The notes under the pieces are model-generated. The model saw nothing but the letters and a program-made list of their open reading frames with translations. It searched no databases and was not told the DNA's origin. Of a stretch of DNA of 64,000 bases, positions 26,936 to 37,956 are shown in pieces. The position numbers were made by a program, and so were the translations under genes. Origin of the DNA: Blepharisma stoltei (taxonomy: Eukaryota > Ciliophora > Heterotrichea > Heterotrichida > Blepharismidae); assembly GCA_914767885.1 (NCBI GenBank), contig CAJZBQ010000054.1, positions 1 through 64,000 of the forward strand. The letters are read 5' to 3'. Every line of letters begins with the position of its first letter. The stretch's first letter is position 1.

Positions 26936-27942
26936 ATGCAAAGGACTCACGATGAAGACTACGACTACCTTTACAAAATCGTTTTAGTAGGTGAAGCCGG
27001 AGTTGGAAAAACCCATTTATTATCACGCTACATCAAAGGGACGCTTCCAAAAAACCCAACCTCGACTATAGGAGTTGAGTTTGCAACCCGCACTGTTCCA
27101 TTAGAGTCTGGAGGAATTGTAAAAGCTCAAATATGGGACACAGCAGGCCAAGAAAGGTCGTATTTTCACACAATGATTATTTCATGACGACTATTTTTTT
27201 CACTTATTTTCCCTATTTTTTGGGCCAATTTTTAGCTATTTTTTACTAATATTTGGGTCTAATTCCACACTAATATTTTGATCTAATTTTTAATATATTT
27301 TAAACGATTTTACCAGCAAAAAATGTCACTTAATAGGTCTCTTACTCTTCAAATACTAATTCATTGCTTTTTAAATTTCGAGAATTTTAGAGTTTTCCAC
27401 TTAATTTACTCAATACTACTTGCGTAGGGAAATGTCTCCGCTTCTCAATAAGGCTTTAGTTTTTTCAGTAGCTTCATGAATGAGACTAGGCAAAAAAAAA
27501 ATAAGTGAAAAGCCAAAAAAAAAAAGTCATTATGAAATAGGCAGTGTGAAGGAACCAAGAAAGGTATAGAGCAATTACATGTGCCCACTATCGAAGAGCC
27601 GTAGGAGCTTTACTAGTTTATGACGTAACTAATGAGAAAACCTTTGCAAGCGTCAAGAGGTGGATGGAGGAATTGAGGGAAAATGCTGAGCCTGATATAG
27701 TAATTTTATTAGTGGGCAATAAAGTGGACTTGTGTGACAGAAATCCTGATTCCAGAAAGATCACAAAGGAACAAGGGGCGAGGTTTGCTATGGAAAATGG
27801 GCTCCTGTTTGAGGAAACTTCAGCTATTACTATTGTAAGGGTTAAAGAAGCATTTGAAGGGCTATTACAGGCTATTTATAATGTAAAGAGTCAGGCTGGG
27901 AACACGAGGTCTGGGAGAATGTCTCAGACTAATCTCGCTTAA
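26936..27942 (+). CDS. Rab-family small GTPase lacking C-terminal cysteines
   Basis: After removal of a 407-bp insert the frame reads 199 residues with every G motif: GEAGVGKT (P-loop), T in STIGVEF (switch I), [13 protein letters not shown] (switch II), NKVDLCD and ETSA. The YRAIT and [15 protein letters not shown] stretch is closest to Rab11/Rab2-type Rabs in my judgement. The C-terminus ends ...[12 protein letters not shown] with no Cys, so no geranylgeranylation site is visible. Either the true C-terminus lies beyond an unrecognised splice, or it is an unprenylated Rab. Confidence 0.85.
27159..27565. mobile_element. IES/MITE (407 bp) in switch II of the Rab gene
   Basis: Flanked by a perfect 11-bp repeat CCAAGAAAGGT (27148-27158 and 27555-27565) and with imperfect inverted termini (TTTTCACAC...TTATTTCATGACGAC against CCTTCACAC...TATTTCATAATGAC). 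Joining at the 11-mer gives the canonical [11 protein letters not shown]-bounded join is also in frame but would insert a Ser (QERSYRAIT). Confidence 0.8.
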
Positions 27943-27949
27943 AATTAGT

Positions 27950-28515
27950 GTGACGAATGAACTTGAATTATTAATAACTGGGAGAGTAATGAGTGGTGAG
28001 CATGTCTGGCTGAGTTTTAATTGATCTGGTGAAGCGCAATGTCGGGCTGATCGACCGCAAGTTAACATCCAGGGTAGCATCTTATCTTGAGAGAGGAAGG
28101 AATTGGAAAGCAATTGATCGGTAATGTCAAAGCGTTAACTTGGCTTTCGGAGAATGCCCAACGTAAATAGGAGCTCGTCCTGGCCTGCAAGTTTCATTCG
28201 GGCCAATATTTAACTTTTTGAATTTTCTAAGGGGATCTCCCATTGATATGCGATAGGGTCACCCAGAATCTTTACCTCCAAGTGTCAGATGCATGCTCTC
28301 ATCCGGAGGGATCAGCACGTGCCTTCAGGCCGTTTAATCGGACTGACGAGTAAAAGGGTGGAGTGGAGCAAGGGAAGTTAAAAGCCGATATGGCTGGCCG
28401 AGAACTCATTACATAAATCTAAGTTAAGTAAATCTCAAACTAATCATTTGGCTACACAGCTAGCAACGAACCCTAAGGCGCAAGAAAAGAAATGCTGTGG
28501 AAATTAACATTAAAC
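27950..28515. mobile_element. GC-rich insert, possible retroposon-like element S5
   Basis: GC-rich non-coding DNA just after the Rab stop. A possible short duplication ATTATTAA occurs at each side and an AT-rich tail (ATCTAAGTTAAGTAAATC) near 28420, but I do not see the AAATGGCG start. Boundaries are approximate. 28516-28686 is plain AT-rich. Confidence 0.35.
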
Positions 28516-28686
28516 ATTATTAAAGCTTCTTTAAAGTTATTTAATTTGCTTTATTTCTTTCAAATTAAGGCTCAAATCATTTGAAGAAAATAAACTTAAT
28601 AAGATTACGAGAAATCATAAGCTTTTATAAGAGAATTTTAATAATCATTTACTCTAAGTTTATTGCTTATTCAATTAGTTTATTAC

Positions 28687-30107
28687 TTATAATTTCTCTA
28701 TAGACTCCCTCATAATAATCGCAGGCGATTTCGACCCTGGCTTAGCTTTCAAAAAGCTATCACACACCCATAGCTGTATGATATTAAATAAAAGAGGTAC
28801 AATTATCATAACAACTATCAGCTCTTCCCTGGGATTAGAAGCCAGAGGCTCTAATACATAATTTCCTATTTCACTGAGCTGTTGAGAATAAATGATGATC
28901 AAAATAATTAAAATTCACTTTGTCTGCATAAAAATCACCGTAATAATAATTGTCCCCCAGCACATAAGCTGTAAAGCCCAGATTCCTAAATCAACCTCGT
29001 CTTCAGAAAGCTCTGAGTAATAGCCACTTATGAGTTTCAGCCATCCTTTATGCCAGCTTATTTTTTCTACTAATTTAAGCAAAGTGTAAGCTGAGAAAAC
29101 TCCAATTGTGCAGTCTATTGAAATATTGATGAAATATCAGCAGCAAGGGTTTTCATCTCCTTGGCGATTTGTAAGGATTACTGCTGCCATTAAGTTCATG
29201 ACATGGGCAAGGATAGCAGAAACTATTTGTTTAGATGTGTCCTGAATTCCCAATCTGTTATGAGCAAAAAACTTTGCGTTTATGAAAAATTTTTTTATTT
29301 AATTGGGCTTTTGTTTGAGAATATGATTTTTCCATATTTTGTTTATTCATGGAAGGGGAAGTAAGTAAAAAATACTAGGATGAAAATAATTAAGGGACGA
29401 GGCGGATGTTCATAATATCTCTTTACTGAGTTAAAATTACTAATATAAATAAATGGCGGCTCGGCCTGGCTTTGCCCGGACAACGCAGTCTCGAGCACTT
29501 TTTATTTGTATCCTGCGAGATTTTGCAAACCCAGAAATGGACAGTTATGATATTAAGTAATTCTGGTTATGTATAGAACCTAGCCCTTGTCCGCTTTAAA
29601 GATTAGATTTTACCTCGGGGAATAAGGTAGGCACAGAATTGGAAAGGGGAAACTCAGTATCGTCTACAGGCAATGACTAGACCATTCGGGCAACTCCCTA
29701 ACATGAAGCCGAGAGTTATTGCATTTGTTTGACTTTTTGTCTGGAGAAGCCCATATACTTCGCACTCAACACTGAAGCTGGCAAGGCAAGGAGAAGACGG
29801 AGGCACAGAACCCTACTTAATAAGTGGCATGGCGTCAGGTGGTCAAAAAGAAGAAAAGTTGAGCATGAGCTATTATCAGCAGATTAATTATCCCGACTCA
29901 AAAAAATTTCTTCCTGTCGACATTGCAAAGAGGGCGAATACCCCAGGAAATTCTTGGTGACAGTGCTACCAATAGGCAAGCATTCAAGGCGTTTAATAAA
30001 GTTTTAGTTTAAGGGTTAAAATTACCAAAAAGTGAGAAAAAGCAAATAGAAGCAAGTGTGAGCTGCACAAGTCCTCCAAAAATTCCAAACAAAGAGCATT
30101 GCTCCAT
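28687..30107 (-). CDS. STIMATE/TMEM110-like ER membrane protein
   Basis: Start ATG at 30107 (MEQCSLFGIFGGLVQLTLAS). Excising 29444-30028 and 29261-29388 gives one 235-residue frame: TM1, VKRYYEHPPRP, then the family hallmark RLGIQDTSKQ, DENPCCWYFINISIDCTIGVF, and a C-terminal NIIQLWVCDSFL matching the WVVDNFL motif of STIMATE (PF12400). Four to five membrane spans. In animals this family sits at ER-plasma membrane junctions and regulates store-operated calcium entry. Two Trp codons are TGA. Confidence 0.8.
29261..29388. other. IES (128 bp) in the STIMATE-like gene
   Basis: TA at 29259 and 29387. Excision joins EHPPRPLI to NRLGIQDTSKQ, close to the family pattern RRPWRIWFLDTSKQ. The insert has multiple stops. 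Confidence 0.7.
29444..30028 (+). mobile_element. GC-rich retroposon-like insert S6 in the STIMATE-like gene
   Basis: 571 bp plus a 14-bp duplication (29430-29443 gttaaaattactaa; 30015-30028 gttaaaattaccaa; one mismatch). It begins AATAAATGGCGGCTCGGCC. Excision joins FFSLFGNFN to SVKRYYEH in frame. Confidence 0.8.
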
Positions 30108-30123
30108 TTTGCTCTTCTGTTTT

Positions 30124-30660
30124 TAAAGTTTATGAAATAAATATTTTAATGCATAATATAATAAATAATAGTAAATTTTGAAATTAAACCATTTTAAATG
30201 CTTAACCAATATAAAAGTAGCAAAATAAGAGCAATTTTACCTTTTAAAGTTTAAAAAGTGCTTATTTGATAATTCTTATTCTTATCTTTAATAATATTTA
30301 ATGGTAATTTGCGTTAAAATTATTTTTGAAAAATATGCTAAGGTTAGGTGTTTTTAAAGAAAAATTTGATTTAAAATTTAAAAAGTCTTCTTAATTTAGA
30401 TGATTGGAACCTTAAGGGCTCAATAAAATTCAATTAATAAAGATCACTACATTAAAGCCAAATCTCCAACTAATATTATTTATTAATTAATAACGCTTAT
30501 AATCTATTATAAAATTTAAAACAATTCAAGTCTATTATTATTGGCAAAAGTTTATCTTTTCTCGCTTAACTTTCCTTTTTAATTTTCCATATATTTCTCA
30601 TTATTTTAATTAATCAATAATAAGGAGCTAAATCCCTATTAGGCCATAAAGATAATAAAA
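30124..30660. other. AT-rich intergenic region, nothing seen
   Basis: Very AT-rich, no coding frame or repeat recognised. Confidence 0.5.
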
Positions 30661-32064
30661 ATGCAATCACTATTTTACGAAATTGATAAGAATTCAAATG
30701 ATCAATTCTGGATTCCTCCAGATATTAACATTCTCGCTGAGAGTTCAAATATAATTCACGGAGGCATCTTAACGGAAGTAAAGCCTACTGGAAAATCACA
30801 TGAAACCTACTTCCGACTCACCAAATCTTATTTAATAGGGATCTCAATGTCAACTTCTGAAATAAAAAAAGCTACAAAGCTACGATGGAAAATAATTGAG
30901 CCTTTCCTTGAAGAGCGGAAAGAAGACAACAAATTTGGCTTCCGGATTTGTTTTGGAAACCAATCCCAATATTTTTACGCAAAAAGTTCTGATGATCTGG
31001 ATAAATGAATTGATAAGCTTTCTAGGCTAGCAGTTATGACAGATATTGAAAATGATTATAAATTCCTAAAACAATTAGGCTCTGGAGCATTTTCTATCGT
31101 GTATTTAGCCAAAGATTTGGATAATTTCAAACAAGTTGCAATAAAATCTTTCAAGAAATCTTATTTAAATAGTGAAAGTCGAATAAATGCACTGAAAAAT
31201 GAAATTGAAATACTTTCATTATTAGATCATAAAAATGTGGTAAAATTGCATAAAGTTTATGAGTCAGAAAACCATGTACACTTGGTGCTGGACTACTTAG
31301 AAGGAGGAGACTTGCTACAAAGAATTCTATATAAAGGGCCTTTTGATGAGAAAAAGGCATCTAAGCTTGCTTATAAACTGCTGTCATTGCTTGAGTATTT
31401 TTCAGAAATGAACGTTGTACATAGAGATATAAAGCTGGATAATATTTTATTGGTTTCTTCTGATAAGGATACTGATTTTAAACTAGCTGATTTTAATTTG
31501 GCCTGCGTTTCTGAAGGAAACCTCACAGCAAGATGTGGGTCACCTGGCTACGTCGCTCCTGAAATTTTACGAAAAATTCCTTATGGAAACAAAGTCGACG
31601 TTTTTAGCGTTGGTATTGTCCTTTATATGATTTTATCAGGTCATACACCTTTTTCAGGCAGAAACTCCAAACAAACCCTTATGAAAAACAAACAATGTGT
31701 CATAAATTTCAATGATCAAAGATGAAGAAGTAAAACAAAATCAGCGATAAGGGCTATCCTTATTCTCACACAGCCTGATTATAGAATCCGTCCTTCAGCA
31801 AAAGAAGCATTAAAGTTTCCTTGATTTTCATCATTTAAAGAAGGTAAACTTGTCGCAGATTTTGGGTTTGGCTCTTGTTTTGTAAGACCCCCTCAGCCGA
31901 ACAGCACACGGCTGCCTGATATTAATCAAGTTAGTAGGAGAAGAAGAGTGTCTGTTGATGAAAGTTCGAGGATAAATGAAATAAATGAAGCAATTTTTAG
32001 CGGACTTATGAACTCGACTAAAAAGAGAGTTAGGAATTTAAGTAGGCCGATTGATGAAGATTAG
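30661..32064 (+). CDS. PH-domain protein kinase (CAMK-like) with DFN motif
   Basis: 467 residues with three TGA=Trp codons; stop TAG at 32062-32064. Residues 1-118 look like a PH domain (GGILTEVKPTG..., C-terminal helix DDLDKWIDKLSRL). The kinase domain follows: GSGAFSIVYLAKD, VAIKSF, ELEGGDLL-type hinge (DYLEGGDLL), HRDIKLDN, DFN in place of DFG (KLADFNLACV), GSPGYVAPEIL and DVFSVGIVLYMILSG. The general fold is CAMK-like. The DFG Gly is replaced by Asn while the metal-binding Asp stays. The C-terminal 70 residues are basic and polar. No IES. Confidence 0.85.
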
Positions 32065-32200
32065 ATAATTGTAAATTAATTTTTATCAATAAACTGCATT
32101 ATGAATTACTTATAACAATTTCTAAGATTGGATTAAAATATAAAACAACCCTTTGCTATTCGATTTCTGTTTATTAATAGCTTTTTCTTTAAAATAAACA

Positions 32201-32500
32201 ATGAGACCAGGCGCACTTTTTGCTAAAACGGCATTTGCCTCGAGATTGTTTGAACGTTTTTCCTTGTAGAAAATTTAATGATTTTTCTAGCAAATATCTG
32301 ACAAGGAAAATGCCTCAGAGCAGGCGAGTGATGCAACTAATGAGACCAATAAACATAATAAGCACTCATTATTGCTACAAAAATCATAGTTTTGTAAATA
32401 TAAGCTCTTTAAATTTGATAAGTATTTTAACAGACTTTAAAAGATTAGATGACAAATATGATTATAGACAAAAAATGGAAACATATACGTGACCCCTCAC
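32201..32500 (+). CDS. Uncharacterised short reading frame, weak
   Basis: An ATG at 32201 opens MRPGALFAKTAFASRLFER, and a different frame further on reads KMPQSRRVMQLMRPINII... to about 32490. Joining them needs a shift of one base modulo three, and no 15/16-nt intron fits. It ends at the start of the minisatellite inverted-repeat element. It may be a small basic (organelle-type) protein with an unresolved splice, or not a gene. Confidence 0.25.
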
Positions 32501-33945
32501 TGAGACTAATTCTTTCAGACTAATATTTTTTCGCCTATTTTTTTTTTGCCTATTTTTTTTTAGCCTATTTTTTTTTAGCCTAAATTTTTTTTGGCCTAAT
32601 ATTTTTGTGCCTAATATTTTTTGGCCTAATTTTTTTTGCCTAATTTTTTTTGGCCTATTTTTTTTGGCCTAATTTTTTTTGGCCTAATTTTTTTTGGCCT
32701 AATTTTTTTTTGGCCTAATTTTTTTGGCCTAATTTTTTTTGGCCTAATTTTTTTTGGCCTAATTTTTTTTGGCCTAATTTTTTTGGCCTAATTTTTTTGG
32801 CCTAATTTTTTTTGGCCTAATTTTTTTGGCCTAATTTTTTTGGCCTAATTTTTTTGGCCTAATTTTTTTTGGCCTAATTTTTTGGGATAAAATTTCTCTA
32901 TCCAACTCCTCAATGCTCTATAATATAATACTTTCAAGTTATTTATGCGGATGTGAGATAGATTCTAACTTTAATACTCCTTCTTATATTAAACTTAATA
33001 TTTTGATGAGTAAATATAAGCATATCTCTGAGCTCATTTTCCTGTTTTCCTCATATTTTAAGCTTACTCCCCCCCCCCATCCTTGATCGAACGATTGACT
33101 GTAAAAATTCCTAAAATTTAGGGAAATTAACCCCCATCCTTGATCGAACGATTTTCATATCATGCAAATTTTTATATATATAAAAAATATATTAGCTATC
33201 AAAAACTTGGGAAGATGTATCTAATGAAGTTGCTTTGAGAGTTTTGAGACAACAGAAAGCTGCGAAATCAGCCATTCGAAGTGATTTAACCATCGGCCTC
33301 GGCTTAAAAGCTCAATAATCTATAAAATAGAGATTCTTTACTCCCCCCTTTAAATTGGAACTAAAAATTTTGTTCTATTTTTTTTTTTTAAAAAAAATAT
33401 CAATATAAAATTTTTTATAAAATATATAAAAATTTAAAAAAAAAATTTCAAAAACTTATCGAATTAGATTAATAAATTTGTTCAATAAAATGCTATTTAC
33501 TCTTTATCCTTTAAAACAAAGCAAGATATAACTAAATTTTCATTATTAGTTAATGCGCCACTCAAAAAAATTAGGCCCAAAATATTAGGCCAAAAAAAAT
33601 TAGGCCAAAAAAATTAGGCCAAAAAAAAATTAGGCCAAAAAAAATAGGCCAAAAAAAATTAGGCCAAAAAAAAATTAGGCCAAAAAAATTAGTCCAAAAA
33701 AATTAGGCCAAAAAAATTAGGCCAAAAAAAATTAGGCCAAAAAAAATTAGGCCAAAAAAAATTAGGCCAAAAAAATTAGGCCAAAAAAAATTAGGCAAAA
33801 AAAATTAGGCTAAAAAAAATTAGGCCCAAAAAAATTAGGCTAAAAAAAATTAGGCCAAAAAAATTAGGCCAAAAAAAAATTAGGCCCAAAAAAAAATAGG
33901 CCAAAAAAAATTAGTCCAAAAGAATTTGACCCAGAGAGGAGGAAC
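32490..33945. mobile_element. Large inverted repeat with minisatellite arms
   Basis: The left arm (32533-32885) is about 23 copies of GGCCTAATTTTTTTT (14-17 bp); the right arm (33563-33928) is the same unit in reverse complement. Outside the arrays the termini also pair (CTCACTGAGACTAATTCTTTCAGACTAAT against CCTCTCTGGGTCAAATTCTTTTGGACTAAT). Inside sit a MITE-B copy (about 33065-33340) and a MITE-C terminus (CTCCCCCCTTTAAATTGGAAC). It could fold into a hairpin with about 400-bp arms. Confidence 0.75.
33065..33345. mobile_element. MITE-B copy 1
   Basis: Begins TTACTCCCCCCCCCCATCCTTGATCGAACG, repeats CCCCCATCCTTGATCGAACG 60 bp later, and its 270-bp body aligns well by eye with the reverse complement of the MITE-B in the DHHC gene (about 50450-50710). 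Confidence 0.7.
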
Positions 33946-33953
33946 CAACATAT

Positions 33954-36900
33954 ATGCTTACTTTACTAGATGCCAATATAAGAGCTGAAACTATCTCAGA
34001 ATTATCATACGATATAACTCTGCTGCTCACTGAGAATTCAGGGTTCTCTGGAATCTTAAAAGCCGAGTTTTTCTGCCAAAGTACAAAAAATCGTATTTTC
34101 CTTGATTTTCATGGGAAAGAAGTCCATTCTTTATCAATAAATAATGCAAGGCAAAAGTCTTTTATATACAAAAACAGCCAAATTGATTTAAATGATTTAG
34201 TAATAGGCAGAAATTTTGTTGAAGTCGAATTCGAAAATGAGTATTCTCATGATGGAACTGGCTTGCAACAGTACAGAGACAAAGAAGACCAGGAAGTTTA
34301 TGTTTATTCTACCTGCAGCCCATTCGCAGCAAATCGAATATTTCCATGCTTTGACCAGCCAAACTTAAAAGCCTCTTTTTCCTTGTCAGTTTTTGCTCCG
34401 CCATCATGAAAAGTAATTGCGAACGAAAAGCATTCCAGAATTATCCCAATACCTAGAATTCCGTTTTCCAGCCCTTTATCCCTTCACATTTTCCATAAAA
34501 CCCCTAAAATAAGCACCTATTTATTCGCGGTATGTGCTGGACCCTATTCAGAATTTCGAAACGATAACAATGAGCTTTCTTTAGATTTAGGCTTTTACTG
34601 TAGAAAATCTATTTCTTCTTATTTTGACTCAACCACCTTTTTTAATTGGACAATAAAAAGTTTAGCATTTTTCAATGAATTTTTTGATTATATTCTTTTT
34701 CCATTATTTTTTCTTAAAAAATAAGCTTATTAAGCGTACTAAAAATTCAATATAGCCCAGAATAAATGCCCATTTTCTAAGTATGACCAAGTTTTTATCC
34801 CAGAATTTAAATGGACAGCTATGGAAAACGTTGGCTGTGTGACTTTTCTTGAATGAATTATGTGGTGGAATTCACAAATAGGGAAATCCCAGAACCTAGG
34901 AGTTTTTCTCCATGAAATGTCCCATGTGTGGTTTGGGAATGTGGTTACTATGAAATGATGAAACGACTTGTGGCTTAAAGAGAGCTTTGCGACATTTTTG
35001 TCTTTTCTGGTAAAAGATGCGGGTGCAGGTCCAATGATCGCACACTTTTGATAGTGTGCATTTCACCGAAGCAAATTTTGTCGAAAATTGATTGAAACGA
35101 GACCTTTGACCAAAAACAACAGTTAAATTTCGACCAAATGCCACACTATTTAAAAATTTTCGACCAAATGTACTTATATCAAAAATCCGCTGTCATTTGA
35201 CATGGAGCTAAAAGATACCATTTTTTGTGAGGAATTTCCTGATACTTGGATTGAATTTTTTATCAATAAGAAGCGTGGATATGCTATTGATGAGCTGAGT
35301 ACTACACACCCCATTTCGAGCATAATTGAAAATACGAATCAAGCTGAGACGAATTTTGATGGGATTTCTTATAACAAAAGCTCAGCTATTTAAAATTTAA
35401 AAAAATTTTAAGGAAGAAATGTAATTATTTATATTTTATTTTATTAAAAATAGATTATTCTTGCTATTGATGATGGTTGTAGTAATCAATAATGGTATAT
35501 ATTAAAACAGCTTTATTTTTTGGTAGGTAAAGAAGTTTTTGCAGAAAGCTTAAAAAGTTACATTAAGAAATACCAATTTTCTAATGCAGATTTCCAAGAT
35601 TTAATTGATATTATAATAGAGCAGGCCTTAGATTCAGATATTTCTATTCAAGATTGGGCTGAGGACTGAATTAAAACTGCAGGTGTAAATGAATTAGAGC
35701 CTATTATAAGCAGAGACGAAAGTAGAAAGATAGTAAATTTTATTGTAAAGCAAACCCCTGGACTATTAGAATTCCCTACATTAAGATATCATAAAATCAA
35801 TGTAGAATTCTTTGACTCTTCAATGAATTCTATCCAAAAATTTACAATTAATGTACTTCCACAGCTGGAGACTGTTTTCGATCAATTTAATGGCATTGAG
35901 GCTCACTGCGCAATATTAAATGTTGATGACTGGGGATACTGCAAAGTCATAATTGACGAATTTTCAATGAAAAGTCTAAAAAAGCATTTTTCAAGCATTT
36001 CAAACCCATTAACAAGGCTTATCATTTATAAAGCACTTTGGGATATGGTGACAGATATCAAGCTATCTGCTGTCGAGTTTATTGAATGTTTTATAGCAGC
36101 TCAAATCCCGCTAGAAACAAATCTTTATGTTCTATACCAATTATGCAATGAATATCTCTTTAATAGATTTTATATTAAACAAAACATAAAATAAGCTAAT
36201 AAGCATAGATTATGCATTTAATATAGCAACCCAAGCAATGAATTTTATTCCATCTGAAGCTTTAAAAGAGCAAGTCATGCACGAGATATTCAACATCATA
36301 GTCAATAAGATTGAAAATTCAGTCAACGATGAAGAACTATTTCTATTTAAAAATATGTCTTATCAATTTCTTTATGCCAAAAGTGATATTGAAAGGTGTT
36401 TAAATTGACTGAAAAATAATGCAACTGATGTAAAAAATTGAGAGCTTGAATGCTATGAGAGGTGGAATATTCTAACTCACCCTGACTATGACCGAATGCT
36501 TATAAATTTATTAAAAATTGGGAAATTTACTCATCATCCTTGATCGAACGATTTTCATATTAATCAATCATGAAATCGTCACTTTGGCCTGCCTAAAATC
36601 TTATTACCTATTTTAGCAATAAAAAATATAGTCTTTTGGCATTATTTCTGATCGGCTCCCACTAGCCAAAAATGAGTTTCCACGTGGAATTTCTGGATTT
36701 TCACGCGTGAAATCCATCTTTGGCTCGGGAGCCGATCAGAAATTTAAGCAACTAATAATATAGAGCTATTACAGTATAATTGCTCCTAACAAATATAATA
36801 CAGTTTCCAGCATATTTGTTGGCATATCGCATATTTCTATACTAATTGACCAAGAATAGCCCACTATGGAGCCATTCTTGGTCTGCCAGAAAAAATTTTG

Positions 36901-37875
36901 ACAAAAAGATCCTAATCTGCCATTACCACTGAGTTTTGGTGTTGCCAATTTTTTTGGGCAAGCCAAATGCAATAAAAAAAATTGTTCTTTTGCGATGATG
37001 CATTTGGCTTGTCAAAAAAATTTGGAAACACCAAAACTCAGTGGTAATGGCAGAAAAAGATCCTAATCTGCCATTACCACTGAGTTTTGGTGTTGCCAAT
37101 TTTTTTTGACAAGCCAAATGCATCATCGCAAAAGAAACATTTTTTTTATTGCATTTGGCTTGCCCCAAAAAATTTGGAAACACCAAAACTCAGTGGTAAT
37201 GGCAGATTAGGATCTTTTGTCAAAATTATTTCTGGCAGACCAAGAATGGCTCCTTAGTGGGCTATTCTTGGTCAATTAGTATATATTTCATATAAAAAAA
37301 GTATTAATATCACAACTAAAAATTAGTGAAAAATTTTAATGACAATCCATTTGATTGAAGGGGTAAGAGCTTATTCGGCCATAAATGTAAATGCTGAAGC
37401 ATTTATTTTGGAAGAGACAAATATAAATAAAAGCTCATCTGGCCATTTTGCAAAACTATTTTGTGACGCTGCATATCCAGATATAGGGAAAAAAGAAGCT
37501 GCTTGAAATATGCTTATAAACAATGGAGAAAAACTGTCAAGTAAAGAAAGGCTGGAGTTTATGAAAGGGTTTAATATCTCACGACAAAAAGATGTGCTAA
37601 GTCCTTTTATAGACACATTTTTTTCCAGTCTTCGCAGCATTGTAATTGAAGCTGGGCCAGAATTTTCAAGAGCCTTTTGCCAATATATGTTACCTTCATC
37701 CAGAAACGCTGAAGACATTATAGAAAAAATAGAAATTGCCATAGAGAATATGCCAGAGGAAAGGCTAGACATTAAAAGAATATTAAGAGAATCAGCAGAT
37801 AAATACCAAAAATATAAAATAGGCAGGAATTTGTCTCAAGAATATTTAGATAAAAAATTAAGGGTTAGGATTTAA
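33954..37875 (+). CDS. M1-family aminopeptidase (PepN/aminopeptidase N type)
   Basis: Removal of four IESs (34693-34752, 35019-35216, 35389-35499, 36530-37405) and one unexplained single-base frameshift near 36192 gives about 891 residues. N-terminal [20 protein letters not shown] matches PepN-type starts; then [12 protein letters not shown], the TAMENVG exopeptidase motif (GAMEN family), and the zinc site HEMSHVWFG...[12 protein letters not shown] (HExxH-x18-E), followed by [17 protein letters not shown] and the helical C-terminal domain. It removes N-terminal residues from peptides in the cytosol or digestive compartments. Several Trp codons are TGA. It is the most IES-rich gene of the window after the RPA1-like gene. 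Confidence 0.85.
34693..34752. other. IES (60 bp) in the M1 gene
   Basis: TA at 34691 and 34751. Excision yields [19 protein letters not shown], matching the (Y/F)PFSKYDQ block of M1 enzymes. The insert contains three stops. Shortest IES here. Confidence 0.85.
35019..35216. other. IES (198 bp) in the M1 gene
   Basis: Eight-base pointer TAAAAGAT (35011-35018 and 35209-35216). Excision joins [13 protein letters not shown] to [15 protein letters not shown], the expected spacing after the zinc site. Confidence 0.88.
35389..35499. other. IES (111 bp) in the M1 gene
   Basis: TA at 35387 and 35498. Excision joins SYNKSSAI to [13 protein letters not shown], the expected M1 helix. Confidence 0.85.
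36530..37405. mobile_element. Compound IES (876 bp) in the M1 gene with nested palindromes
   Basis: Pointer TTTA (36526-36529 and 37402-37405); excision joins INLLKIGKF to ILEETNINK in frame. It starts with a MITE-B terminus (ACTCATCATCCTTGATCGAACG), then a hairpin with TGATCGGCTCCC arms (36648-36741), then nested inverted repeats (36820-37285) built from two copies of a fold-back containing ACCACTGAGTTTTGGTGTTGCC. Confidence 0.8.
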
Positions 37876-37956
37876 TTTTTAAATTTTAGAAAAATACTTT
37901 AATAATAGAAGCCAAGAATTTAAAAACCTTTGTATTTTGCTATAAAGCATCTACCT

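Noticed and set aside
33560-33930. CRISPR-like array
   Set aside because: Unit is a 14-17 bp A-rich minisatellite with no unique spacers, and the genome is eukaryotic.
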